NCBI GenBank assembly: GCA_900557365.1
Contig: UPXR01000010.1
Span: 1 to 25,606 of the forward strand
DNA from: an uncultured Dialister sp.
GTDB taxonomy: Bacteria > Bacillota_C > Negativicutes > Veillonellales > Dialisteraceae
Direction of reading: 5' to 3'
DNA: 25,606 nt
Numbering within the stretch: the first letter of the stretch is position 1; the number at the start of each line of letters is the position of its first letter. The position numbers and the translations under genes are program-made. A model generated the notes under the pieces. It had not been told where the DNA came from, did no database searches, and saw only the letters and a program-made list of their open reading frames with translations. Below, in pieces: positions 15,080-22,935 of this stretch.

Positions 15080-16054
15080 TTACAGGGAAAGACCCGTTTC
15101 TTCCGGGAGCCCGAGCATGATGTTCATGCACTGGATGGCAGCACCGGATGCGCCTTTGCCGAGATTGTCAAATGTGGAAATTACCAGGACCCGTTCATCA
15201 TTTCCGGCGATATAGACAGTCATGCTGTCCTTGCCGGCATTTTCATTGGCGCTGAGGAACGCACCGTTCATTTCTTCCGGAGAAAGGTCTTTTACCCGGA
15301 TGAATTTGGAGTCCTTGTACTGCTTTTCGTAGATCATGCGGAAATCATCCTTTTCCACTTCTCCGGGAAGACCGCAGGGAAGCTGGAGGAAATGGGTATG
15401 GAATCCGAGCGTGACCTCCATGCCTTCGTAGTAATCATCCACGATGGGCGAAAAGAGCGGCTTTTCACAGAGATGGCAGACCTTCATGATTTCCGGAAGA
15501 TGCTTGTGGGTCTGGGTCAGGCCATACTGACGGGGCGCTTCCAGATCTATGGTGGGTTCATTTTCATACTGCTGGATCATTTTCTTTCCGCCGCCGCTGT
15601 AGCCGGTAAGGGATACGGCATGAAGGGGATAATTGACGGGAAGAATTCCTGCCTTGACCAGAGGATAGACGATGGAAATCACACCGCTTGCATGGCATCC
15701 CGGAACGGCCACTCTGTCAGCCTTTGCGATAGCCTCGCGCTGGTCCGGGGAGAGTTCCGGAAAACCGTATACCCAGTCGTCGTTGGTTCGGTGAGCGGTA
15801 GAGGTGTCCAGAATCCTGACCTTCGTATCGGCAACGGAAGCAGCAATTTCTTTGGCAGCTGCATCGGGAAGGCACAGGAAAAGGATATCTGCTTTTTCGG
15901 CGGCCTCATGGATGGCTTTCATGTCCTTTCGCTTTTCCTCGGGAAGAGAAAGAAGCTGCAGATCTTTTCTGCCGGAAAGTCTTTCATGAAGGCGGAGGCC
16001 TGTGGTACCGGATTCTCCGATGATACAAACGGTGGGTAATGCTGTGTGTTCCAT
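15080..16054 (-). CDS. argC: N-acetyl-gamma-glutamyl-phosphate reductase ArgC (type 2)
   Basis: This is a 324-residue NADPH-dependent reductase for step three of arginine synthesis. The N-terminal Rossmann segment reads VCIIGESGTTGLRLHERL, where most type 1 enzymes have GASGYTG. The catalytic cysteine is Cys120 in VPGCHASG, and LTGYSGGGKKM and NLGKGASGAAIQ are present. The short form and the ESGTTG motif place it in the type 2 ArgC group. AAGGAGGA gives a strong start. It lies between argF (26 nt) and argB (18 nt) in the operon. Confidence 0.95.
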   Translation of the reverse strand: MEHTALPTVCIIGESGTTGLRLHERLSGRKDLQLLSLPEEKRKDMKAIHEAAEKADILFLCLPDAAAKEIAASVADTKVRILDTSTAHRTNDDWVYGFPELSPDQREAIAKADRVAVPGCHASGVISIVYPLVKAGILPVNYPLHAVSLTGYSGGGKKMIQQYENEPTIDLEAPRQYGLTQTHKHLPEIMKVCHLCEKPLFSPIVDDYYEGMEVTLGFHTHFLQLPCGLPGEVEKDDFRMIYEKQYKDSKFIRVKDLSPEEMNGAFLSANENAGKDSMTVYIAGNDERVLVISTFDNLGKGASGAAIQCMNIMLGLPEETGLSL

Positions 16055-16080
16055 TTTTTTATATCCTCCTTGCTCAGGTG

Positions 16081-17091
16081 TCAGTCTAAGGGGTAATCGG
16101 CAAAGGAAGCGACCATTACGGCTTTGATGGTGGGGAGCCGGTTTGCTGCTTCCTGGAAGGCCAGAGAGAAGGGAGCTTCGAATACGTCATCCGTTACTTC
16201 GATCCCGTCCAGGCCGAAACGTTCATAAATATCTTTTCCTACTTTTGTTTCCGTATTGTGGAAAGCCGGGAGGCAATGGCAGAATACGGTGTCCGGATTG
16301 CCGGTGGCTTTGATCATGTCCATGGTGATGCGGTAGGGGAGGAAGAGCTTGATCCGGTCTGCCCAGAGGTCATAGGGGTCTCCCATGGTAACCCATACAC
16401 CGGTGTAAATGACATCCAGATCCTTGACGCCTTCCTGTACATTTTCCGTGAAGGTAAAGGTTGCGCCGGTTTCCTTGGCAATGGCTTCACATTTGGCGGT
16501 GAATTCCGGTTCCGGGAAGAACTGCTTCGGTCCGATGATGCGGAAATCCATGCCGGCAAGAGCGGCGCCTGCCATGAGGGCATGGGCCATATTGGACTGG
16601 CCGTGGCCTACATAGGCATATTTCAGCTGATTCAGCGGCTTCTTGAAATGTTCCTTCAGGGTAAGGAAATTGGCCAGCGTCTGGGTGGGGTGATCGTAGT
16701 CGGTGAGGCCGTTCCATACGGGCACGCCTGCTTTCTGGGCCAGTTCCATGACATGGCTCTGCTTGAAGCCTCTGAATTCGATGGCATCAAACATGGAGCC
16801 GAGGACTCTTGCGGTGTCAGCAATGGATTCCTTATGACCGATCTGGCTTCCCGTAGGTCCGAGATAGGTGGTGAAGGCTCCCTGGTCACGGGCAGCAACC
16901 TCGAAAGCGCATCGTGTACGGGTGGAATCCTTTTCGAAAATCAGGCAGAAATTCTTGCCTTTCAGGGTCTGGATTTCCTTGCCCTCTTTTTTATCTTTTT
17001 TCAGCTTTGCCGCCAGGTCCAGGTAGTAGGCAAACTGCTTCGGCGTGTAATCCAGCATGGTGACAAAAGATTTGTTGATCAGGTCATTCAT
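16081..17091 (-). CDS. argF: Ornithine (or acylornithine) carbamoyltransferase ArgF
   Basis: This is a 336-residue aspartate/ornithine carbamoyltransferase. The carbamoyl-phosphate site is intact: [11 protein letters not shown] (54-64), DHPTQ (133-137) and HCLPAFHN with Cys273. Ornithine-binding parts differ from the norm. The D-x-x-x-S-M-G loop (Asp231, Ser235 in E. coli) reads G-V-W-V-T-M-G at exactly 231-237, so Asp231 is Gly and Ser235 is Thr. The D-A-R-N-N-M type segment reads H-G-Q-S-N-M, keeping Asn167. The simplest name is ArgF, but the substrate may be an acylated ornithine. AAGGAG precedes the ATG. It starts 10 nt after the amidohydrolase stop, so the two are tightly coupled. Confidence 0.9.
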   Translation of the reverse strand: MNDLINKSFVTMLDYTPKQFAYYLDLAAKLKKDKKEGKEIQTLKGKNFCLIFEKDSTRTRCAFEVAARDQGAFTTYLGPTGSQIGHKESIADTARVLGSMFDAIEFRGFKQSHVMELAQKAGVPVWNGLTDYDHPTQTLANFLTLKEHFKKPLNQLKYAYVGHGQSNMAHALMAGAALAGMDFRIIGPKQFFPEPEFTAKCEAIAKETGATFTFTENVQEGVKDLDVIYTGVWVTMGDPYDLWADRIKLFLPYRITMDMIKATGNPDTVFCHCLPAFHNTETKVGKDIYERFGLDGIEVTDDVFEAPFSLAFQEAANRLPTIKAVMVASFADYPLD

Positions 17092-17101
17092 AAGATACTC
17101 C

Positions 17102-18283
17102 TTACTGCGCGAGTGCTTCCAGGGCAGCCGCGGCTTCTATCGTAACGGCAATGGGTAATATGGATTCATCCGGAGCGTAATTGGCGCTGTGGAGAGGAAT
17201 GATTTCTCCGCCGGTGCCGGTGCCGATCCACATGAAGGCTCCGGGAATTTTCTCCTGATAATAGGAGAAATCTTCTGCGCACATGGAGGGGAATTCCGGA
17301 TGGACAATGTGTTCTTTGCCCAGGTAAGCTTCTCCCACCTGTGTGAGGAATTCGATGCAGTGAGCATCATTGATGGTGGCGCTGTGGCCGCGGACGTAGT
17401 TCAGCTCCGAGTGGGTGCCGAAGGTCATATCCAGACCTTTCAGGATTTCACCGAGCCGCCGTTCCATACGGTCCCGGAGAGCCGGCGCATAGGTGCGGGC
17501 GGTTCCTTCCAGATAGGCATCGCCTACGCCTACGTTGTAGCGGGTGCCTGCCTTCATGAGGCCGATGGTGCAGACCACATTGTCCATGGGGTTCGTTTCC
17601 CGGGCCATCATGGTCTGTACGTCCAGAATGAAGTGAGCGGCTGCCACCAGTGCATCCGTGCCGTTGTGCGGCTGTGCGGCATGTGTGGATTTCCCGCCGA
17701 TGTGGACATAGAACCGGTCGGAAGCGGCCATGAGGTTGCCTTTCTTGAGGCCGACCTTTCCGAGAGGAAGCTCCGGCCAGTTGTGGAAACCGTAAATTTC
17801 GGATACATCATCGAGGACACCGCATTTTACAATATTCCGTCCGCCGCCGATGGCTGCTTCTTCTTCGGCCGGCTGGAACAGGATTTTGACGGTCCCGTGA
17901 AGATGGTCCTTCATCTTCTGGATGACTGCGGCGGCTCCCAGGAGGGAGGACATATGGGTATCATGGCCGCAGGCGTGCATGACGCCTTTGTTTTTGGATG
18001 CATAGGGGAGACCGGTGCATTCCGTAACGGGAAGTGCATCCGTATCGGCCCGGAGGGCGATGGTCTTTCCCGGATACGGTCCCTTGATGATGCCCAGAAC
18101 GGCATTGGGGAAGAATCCTGTCTGGGTTTCAATGCCCAGATCCTGCAGAACCTTTTCCACATAATGTGCGGTTTCGACTTCCTTGCCGGACAGTTCCGGA
18201 TTTTCATGCAGGTGGCGTCTCCACTCTACTACCTGAGGTGTAATTTCACTGACGAGCTCCTTGACTTCTTTTTCGTATAACAT
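17102..18283 (-). CDS. M20D amidohydrolase, first gene of the arginine operon
   Basis: This is a 393-residue metallopeptidase of the M20D group (hippurate/IAA-amino-acid hydrolase type), which removes acyl groups from amino acids. Metal-site features are HACGHDTH (103-110, with Cys105) and QPAEEE (138-143), and [19 protein letters not shown] (dimerisation-domain His), [11 protein letters not shown] and a late HSANYAPDE complete the family pattern. Length is typical (about 390). No signal peptide is visible, so it is cytoplasmic. Its place at the head of an argF-C-B-D operon that has neither argE nor argJ suggests it deacylates an arginine intermediate. N-acetylornithine and N-acetylcitrulline are the candidates. 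This role is inference. Confidence 0.9.
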   Translation of the reverse strand: MLYEKEVKELVSEITPQVVEWRRHLHENPELSGKEVETAHYVEKVLQDLGIETQTGFFPNAVLGIIKGPYPGKTIALRADTDALPVTECTGLPYASKNKGVMHACGHDTHMSSLLGAAAVIQKMKDHLHGTVKILFQPAEEEAAIGGGRNIVKCGVLDDVSEIYGFHNWPELPLGKVGLKKGNLMAASDRFYVHIGGKSTHAAQPHNGTDALVAAAHFILDVQTMMARETNPMDNVVCTIGLMKAGTRYNVGVGDAYLEGTARTYAPALRDRMERRLGEILKGLDMTFGTHSELNYVRGHSATINDAHCIEFLTQVGEAYLGKEHIVHPEFPSMCAEDFSYYQEKIPGAFMWIGTGTGGEIIPLHSANYAPDESILPIAVTIEAAAALEALAQ

Positions 18284-18353
18284 GGCAATATCCCTTCTTT
18301 TTATTGATACGGCTCCTTCTTCGGGGGCTGCGGTTTATTGATCCGATGTGACA

Positions 18354-18382
18354 ATCATACAGCTATCGGGATAAATATGCAA
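18354..18382 (-). promoter_or_regulatory. Promoter of the arginine operon with an ArgR-box-like site
   Basis: On the minus strand TTGCAT (18382-18377), a 17-nt spacer and TATGAT (18359-18354). TGCATATTTATCCC (18381-18368), overlapping the -35, matches 11 of 14 positions of the ArgR box core TGAATAWWWATTCA. A bound ArgR would block the promoter. Confidence 0.55.
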
Positions 18383-18612
18383 GTATATTTATAAATTTTT
18401 CTGAAAGAAATTTAAATTCCAAAGCGGAAAACAAATTTTTTTCCCGGTAAAATCTATAAAAATAGGTAAAAATAAAAGAGCCGGAAAATCGGAAGAGCTG
18501 TCGAAGTTTGTAAAATGAATACTGCATAATTATGCTGGTTTACCGAAGAGAAGTCCGGCGCTGTTCATTGATAGCCTGCAGTAAATAAAATTCGAAATTT
18601 GCAATATTTCTA
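18383..18612. other. AT-rich intergenic region between the arg operon and the helicase gene
   Basis: No gene is supportable. The stretch is rich in A/T tracts. At 18523-18536 TGCATAATTATGCT contains a perfect 12-bp palindrome and also matches 11 of 14 ArgR-box positions, about 140 bp from the first site. It could be a second, distal ArgR operator. Confidence 0.4.
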
Positions 18613-18621
18613 TGGTATAAT
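18613..18621 (+). promoter_or_regulatory. Extended -10 promoter of the helicase gene
   Basis: TGG-TATAAT (TGn-TATAAT) gives a perfect extended -10 with TATAAT at 18616-18621. No good -35 is seen at the right distance. The leader would be about 195 nt. Confidence 0.6.
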
Positions 18622-18660
18622 AAAAAAGCAAGGCAGCATGAGAACGGAAAAGTAAATCAT

Positions 18661-18691
18661 GGGAGGGGCGCTTGTGGCGTGCTCTTTTTTT
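18661..18691 (+). terminator. Terminator-like hairpin in the helicase leader
   Basis: GCGC (18668-18671) pairs with GCGT (18677-18680) and GAG (18663-18665) with CTC (18682-18684), followed by seven T (18685-18691). It lies about 40 nt after the predicted start and 130 nt before the gene. Premature termination could control the helicase. Confidence 0.45.
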
Positions 18692-18821
18692 ATGCCCCGG
18701 GAAAAGAACGGAACGGACGGGGCCGGAACGGAACAGAGTGCTGCCGATGAATGATTGTGAAGAGACAAATAGTGAAACAGGCGAAGAAGCCGGCGTACCC
18801 ATGGCGCTTACAGGAGGAAAT

Positions 18822-20351
18822 ATGAACGACACTTTTAAGGAATTGGGCATCAGTCAGGAAATTCTGAAAGCGGTAGAGGATATGGGGTTTGAGGAACCCT
18901 CTCCGATCCAGAAGGCTTCCATTCCGCTGACACTGGCCGGACGGGACATGATCGGCCAGGCCCAGACGGGAACGGGCAAGACAGCGGCTTTCGGCATTCC
19001 GATTCTGGAACGGATCGATGCATCGAAGCCGGGACCGCAGGCCATCGTCCTTTCCCCGACCAGAGAACTGGCTATCCAGTCTGCGGAGGAAATCAACCAT
19101 CTGGCGCAGTATCTCCCGCTCCATGCGCTGCCCATCTACGGCGGACAGGACATCGAGAGACAGTTCAAGGCGCTGAAGAAGCATCCGAACGTTATCGTGG
19201 CAACACCGGGACGCCTGATGGATCACATGAAGAGAGGCACCATTGATCTGTCCCATGTACAGATTCTGGTTCTCGATGAAGGGGACGAAATGGTGGATAT
19301 GGGATTCATCGATGATATCCGCACCATCCTCGCAGCGATTCCGGAAGAAAGACAGACTCTGTTCTTCTCGGCCACCATGCCTGCCCCTATCCGGGAGCTG
19401 GCGGAAACCTTCCTGAAGGATCCGGAAATCGTAAAGATCAAGGCAGCCACCGTCACCATCGACCTGATTGAGCAGGAATACATCGAGCTGCCGGACCGTC
19501 AGAAATTCGATGCGCTCTGCCGCCTGCTGGATATGCAGGACCCGGAACTGGCCATCGTATTTGTCCGTACCAAGAGAAGATGCGATGAGGTTACGGAAGC
19601 GCTGAAAAAGAGAGGCTACATGGCGGAAGGCCTTCACGGCGACCTGTCCCAGCAGAAGAGAGACAACGTTATCCGTCAGTTCAAGGAAGGAACCATCGAT
19701 ATTCTGGTGGCAACCGATGTGGCGGCAAGAGGCCTGGATATTTCCGGCGTGACCAATGTATACAATTTCGACATGCCCCAGGACCCGGAAATCTATGTTC
19801 ACAGAGTGGGCAGAACCGGCAGAGCGGGAAAGACCGGTCTGGCAACAACCTTTGTCATCTCCCGTGAAATGGGACAGCTCCGGGATATCGAACGGGTTAT
19901 CCGCCGCCGGATCCGCCGCCGCCCCATGCCGACCCTTTCGGAAGTCATTGCCGGCAACCAGAAGGCAGCCATTGAAGGACTTTCCCTGGCAGCGCAGGCA
20001 GGCGGTCTGGAGGATTACCGGGAAAGTGCGGAAGATCTTCTGAATGATATTGATTCCGTATCCCTGGTGGCGGCAGCAATCAAACTGCTCACGAAGCAGC
20101 CTGATGTGACGCCGGTCAATATTACGGAAGAAAAGCCGAATTTCCGGAGAAGAAGAACGGGCTTCCGCAGAAGAGACGATGACGGCCGGTCCCGCCGCCG
20201 TTTCCGCGGAGACGGAAACCGTCCGGACGGGAAGCGTTTTGACGGACGGAAGAATTTCCGCTTCGGCGACCGGAGAAAATCCGGCGGAAACCGGGAAGGC
20301 CGGAATATCCATGAATCCAATTTCAAGCCTTACTTCAGAGAAAGCGACTGA
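18822..20351 (+). CDS. cshA: DEAD-box RNA helicase, CshA-like, with DEGD motif II
   Basis: This is a 509-residue ATP-dependent RNA helicase. In order: Q motif with PSPIQ (26-30), Walker A AQTGTGKT (47-54), PTREL (79-83), TPGR (128-131), motif II D-E-G-D (152-155), SAT (183-185), a second RecA domain with VATDVAARGLDI, and HRVGRTGRAGKTG. Motif II normally reads DEAD; Ala is Gly here, while both acidic residues that bind Mg-ATP remain. The last 60 residues are rich in Arg, Gly, Asp and Phe, an RNA-binding tail as in CshA. ATG 18822 follows AGGAGGAAAT; the frame is open upstream without a ribosome site. CshA-type helicases act in ribosome assembly and mRNA decay, often in the cold. Confidence 0.95.
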   Translation: MNDTFKELGISQEILKAVEDMGFEEPSPIQKASIPLTLAGRDMIGQAQTGTGKTAAFGIPILERIDASKPGPQAIVLSPTRELAIQSAEEINHLAQYLPLHALPIYGGQDIERQFKALKKHPNVIVATPGRLMDHMKRGTIDLSHVQILVLDEGDEMVDMGFIDDIRTILAAIPEERQTLFFSATMPAPIRELAETFLKDPEIVKIKAATVTIDLIEQEYIELPDRQKFDALCRLLDMQDPELAIVFVRTKRRCDEVTEALKKRGYMAEGLHGDLSQQKRDNVIRQFKEGTIDILVATDVAARGLDISGVTNVYNFDMPQDPEIYVHRVGRTGRAGKTGLATTFVISREMGQLRDIERVIRRRIRRRPMPTLSEVIAGNQKAAIEGLSLAAQAGGLEDYRESAEDLLNDIDSVSLVAAAIKLLTKQPDVTPVNITEEKPNFRRRRTGFRRRDDDGRSRRRFRGDGNRPDGKRFDGRKNFRFGDRRKSGGNREGRNIHESNFKPYFRESD

Positions 20352-20386
20352 GGAAAGGCAGAATATTTCCTTTTCTGAGGACGAAG

Positions 20387-20419
20387 AAAGAAAAGACTGC
20401 ACCGGTCTTTTCTTTTTTT
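20387..20419 (+). terminator. Terminator of the helicase gene
   Basis: AAAGAAAAGAC (20387-20397) pairs with GTCTTTTCTTT (20405-20415) around a 7-nt loop and ends in a T-run to 20419. Confidence 0.85.
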
Positions 20420-20455
20420 CGTATTTTCGGTTCTTTTGATGATAAAATAAAAGAA

Positions 20456-20477
20456 GATTCCCGCTGCGGCGGGAATC
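20456..20477 (+). promoter_or_regulatory. Hairpin in front of the SPFH operon
   Basis: GATTCCCGC/GCGGGAATC is a perfect 9-bp stem with TGCG loop, then CGGGAAA and TTTTT 7 nt later. It lies 49 nt before the SPFH gene and after a weak TAAAAT (20443-20448). It could be a leaky terminator or a leader hairpin. Confidence 0.5.
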
Positions 20478-20525
20478 CGGGAAATTTTTATTTTGAATGA
20501 TTGAAGCATGCATAAGGAGGTTCCT

Positions 20526-21812
20526 ATGGGTTTACTGAAAGCAGCCGTCGGTTCTGTCGGCGGAGTGCTCGCCGACCAGTGGAAGGAATTCTTTTATTGT
20601 GATTCCATGGCACCGGACGTGCTGATGACGAAGGGGCAGAAACGCCTTTCCTCGGAGGGGCGGAGCTCCAATACCTCGGCGGAGGACAATGTCATTTCCG
20701 ACGGGTCCGTCATTGCCGTCAACAATGGGCAGTGCATCCTGATTGTGGAAAACGGGAAGGTTGTGGATCTCTGCGCGGAACCGGGGGAATATGTGTACCG
20801 GACAGACCTGGCGCCGTCTGTATTCACCGGCTCTCTGGGACAGTCGGTCAGGGAGGTTTTCCGGCAGATCGGAAAGCGCTTCACCTACGGCGGGGCTCCC
20901 GGACAGGATCAGCGGGTGTACTATTTCAATCTGAAGGAATTGGTGGGAAATAAGTACGGCACGCCCAGTGAGGTGCCGTTCAAGATGCGGGATGATACGA
21001 CCGGCCAGGTGCTGACCATCCGTATCCGCTGCTTCGGGGAATACAGCTACCATATCGCTGATCCTCTTCTTTTCTATACCAATGTGGCCGGCAATGCAGG
21101 AGACTGCTATAAACGGGATATGCTGGACAGCCAGCTCAAGTCGGAGCTTCTGATGGCGCTGCAGCCGGCTTTTGCGGGATTGTCTGCGCAGCGGATTGAT
21201 TATACGGAGCTTCCCGGTCATACCCAGGAAATTTCCGATGCGCTGAATCAGGTGCTTTCCAAAAAATGGAGAGAGCTCCGCGGCCTGGAAATCGTTTCCT
21301 TCGGTATCAACAGCATCAAGGCCAATGAAGAGGATGAGGAAAAAATCCAGAAAATCCAGATGGCGGCAACCATGGCAGGCAATCCGAATCTCGGCATGGG
21401 CGCCATGGTGGATGCGACCACCGATGCCATGCGGACCGCAGCAGCCAATGAAAGCAGCGGACTGGGCGCAGCCGTGGGATTTATGGGCATGAATATGGCC
21501 GGTCAGACCGGCATGGGCATGATGCAGTCCATGGGGGCGGCGCAGCAGGCAGCACCCGTACAGAACGGCTGGCAGTGTCCTGCCTGCGGACAGCAGGGAA
21601 ATACGGGCAATTTCTGCAGCAACTGCGGAAAGCCCAGAGCAGCGGAGGGCTGGACCTGCGGGAAGTGCGGCCGGCAGGGAAATACAGGCAATTTCTGCAC
21701 CAACTGCGGAGCACCCCGTCCGGCGCCGGCATCGTGGAACTGCCCTTCCTGCGGACAGCAGGGCAATCAGGGGAATTTCTGCATGAACTGCGGCGCAAAG
21801 AAGCCGGAATGA
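20526..21812 (+). CDS. SPFH-domain protein with three zinc ribbons (YdjI-like)
   Basis: This is a 428-residue cytoplasmic protein. Residues about 1-285 form the SPFH (band 7) type domain of the 'virion core protein' family: WKEFFYCDSMAPDVLM at the start, then a signature NNGQCILIVENGKVV, and LKSELLMAL with EISDALNQVLSKKWRELRGLEI. A Met/Gly/Ala-rich linker (about 290-345) leads to three tandem zinc ribbons. Bacillus YdjI has this build and recruits PspA to the membrane. ATG 20526 follows AAGGAGG, which itself overlaps a false upstream ATG (20508). It heads a three-gene operon with gaps of 10 and 9 nt. Confidence 0.88.
   Translation: MGLLKAAVGSVGGVLADQWKEFFYCDSMAPDVLMTKGQKRLSSEGRSSNTSAEDNVISDGSVIAVNNGQCILIVENGKVVDLCAEPGEYVYRTDLAPSVFTGSLGQSVREVFRQIGKRFTYGGAPGQDQRVYYFNLKELVGNKYGTPSEVPFKMRDDTTGQVLTIRIRCFGEYSYHIADPLLFYTNVAGNAGDCYKRDMLDSQLKSELLMALQPAFAGLSAQRIDYTELPGHTQEISDALNQVLSKKWRELRGLEIVSFGINSIKANEEDEEKIQKIQMAATMAGNPNLGMGAMVDATTDAMRTAAANESSGLGAAVGFMGMNMAGQTGMGMMQSMGAAQQAAPVQNGWQCPACGQQGNTGNFCSNCGKPRAAEGWTCGKCGRQGNTGNFCTNCGAPRPAPASWNCPSCGQQGNQGNFCMNCGAKKPE
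21570..21809 (+). repeat. Triplicated zinc-ribbon coding repeat
   Basis: Three copies encode W-x-C-x-x-C-G-x-Q-G-N-x-G-N-F-C-x-N-C-G. They begin at 21570, 21651 and 21735, giving periods of 81 and 84 bp. Each has four cysteines able to bind one zinc. Their likeness at residue level suggests recent tandem duplication inside the gene. Confidence 0.85.
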
Positions 21813-21822
21813 GGTGATTTCC

Positions 21823-22926
21823 ATGGCGGATACATCAGTCAGTATCCAGTGCCCCAACTGCGGGGCGCCCCTTGCCTTTTCCCCGGGAAAGGAAAAAGTT
21901 GTCTGCGAATACTGCGGCACCGAATTTGATGTAAAAGCCATCGAAGAGCTTTACGCGAAAAAGGAAGAAATGGCGGCTGCGGCCCACCGGGCAAAGGAAG
22001 CGCGGTGGGATACGGCGCAGGCAGGGAGTCAGTGGACAGAGGAAGAGGAAAAAACGCTGCGGGCGCTCACCTGTCCCACCTGCGGCGCGCAGATCGTGTG
22101 CGATGAAAATACCATGGCGACAGAATGCGTGTACTGCGGCAATCCGACTCTGGTTCCGTCCCGGTTTGAAGGCATGCTGAAGCCGGATTTCATCATTCCC
22201 TTCAAAAAGACAAAGGAAGAGGCTGTGGCGGCTCTGAAGGAGTTCTACAAGGGAAAATTTCTGCTGCCGAAGGAGTTTACGGCACAGAACCGGATTGAAG
22301 CGGTTCAGCCCATGTATGTGCCGTTCTGGCTGTTCGATTCCAGGGTGAAGGCGGAAGGCCTTTTCCGGACGGAAAATGATATGGTATACAATACGGAAAA
22401 TGCAGTCGTCACCGAAACGAGCATTTACCGGTGCAGCCGGAAGGGCACCATGGAATTCCACCGGATTCCCGTGGACGGCAGCAAAAAGATGGATGATACC
22501 TTTATGGAAAGTATCGAGCCTTTTGACTACAGTGCGCTTGTGCCGTTTCAGTCTGCCTATCTGACGGGATTCCTGGCGGATAAGTATGATGTGACCGCAG
22601 AGGATGCAGCGCCCCGGGCAGACCGGCGGATGGCAAAGAGTGCCATGATGGTCCTGGAGGATACCGTGACCGGATACATGCGGTGCACCCCGGAGGATGA
22701 GGTCTTTGAAAAGGAGGAAGGCTCGGTTTCCTATGCGATGGCGCCTGTATGGATCCTGACCACCCGGTATAAAGAGAAAAGCTATACCTTTCTGATGAAC
22801 GGACAGACCGGAAAAGTGGCGGGAACACTGCCCTATGACCGTCCGAAATCCTACTGCATATTCGGCGCGGTGACCGCTGTTTTTGCACCGGCCTTTTATT
22901 TCCTGGCGCAGTCCATTTTCGGATAA
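21823..22926 (+). CDS. TFIIB-type zinc-ribbon membrane protein (YdjG-like)
   Basis: This is a 367-residue protein with two N-terminal zinc ribbons: CPNCGAPLAF..CEYCG (residues 10-35) and CPTCGAQIVC..CVYCG (about 84-110). A central domain follows with IPFKKTKEEAV and the conserved QPMYVPFWLFD. A hydrophobic segment at the C terminus (CIFGAVTAVFAPAFYFLAQS) should anchor it in the membrane. Bacillus YdjG, encoded with PspA, has this architecture. GAGGTG, overlapping the stop of the SPFH gene, sets ATG 21823 as start. It is co-transcribed with the SPFH and TPM genes. Confidence 0.85.
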   Translation: MADTSVSIQCPNCGAPLAFSPGKEKVVCEYCGTEFDVKAIEELYAKKEEMAAAAHRAKEARWDTAQAGSQWTEEEEKTLRALTCPTCGAQIVCDENTMATECVYCGNPTLVPSRFEGMLKPDFIIPFKKTKEEAVAALKEFYKGKFLLPKEFTAQNRIEAVQPMYVPFWLFDSRVKAEGLFRTENDMVYNTENAVVTETSIYRCSRKGTMEFHRIPVDGSKKMDDTFMESIEPFDYSALVPFQSAYLTGFLADKYDVTAEDAAPRADRRMAKSAMMVLEDTVTGYMRCTPEDEVFEKEEGSVSYAMAPVWILTTRYKEKSYTFLMNGQTGKVAGTLPYDRPKSYCIFGAVTAVFAPAFYFLAQSIFG

Positions 22927-22935
22927 GGAGGGGCT

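Noticed and set aside
14255..16039. 594-codon plus-strand frame across argB and argC
   Set aside because: It is the antisense of two certain enzymes of the arginine operon, with no start signal.
18672..18821. N-terminal extension of the helicase from the upstream open frame
   Set aside because: The extra 50 residues are low-complexity and have no ribosome site, while AGGAGG directly precedes ATG 18822, where family similarity begins.
18690..20513. 607-codon minus-strand frame across the helicase gene
   Set aside because: It is antisense to an intact DEAD-box helicase, without ribosome site or protein family features.
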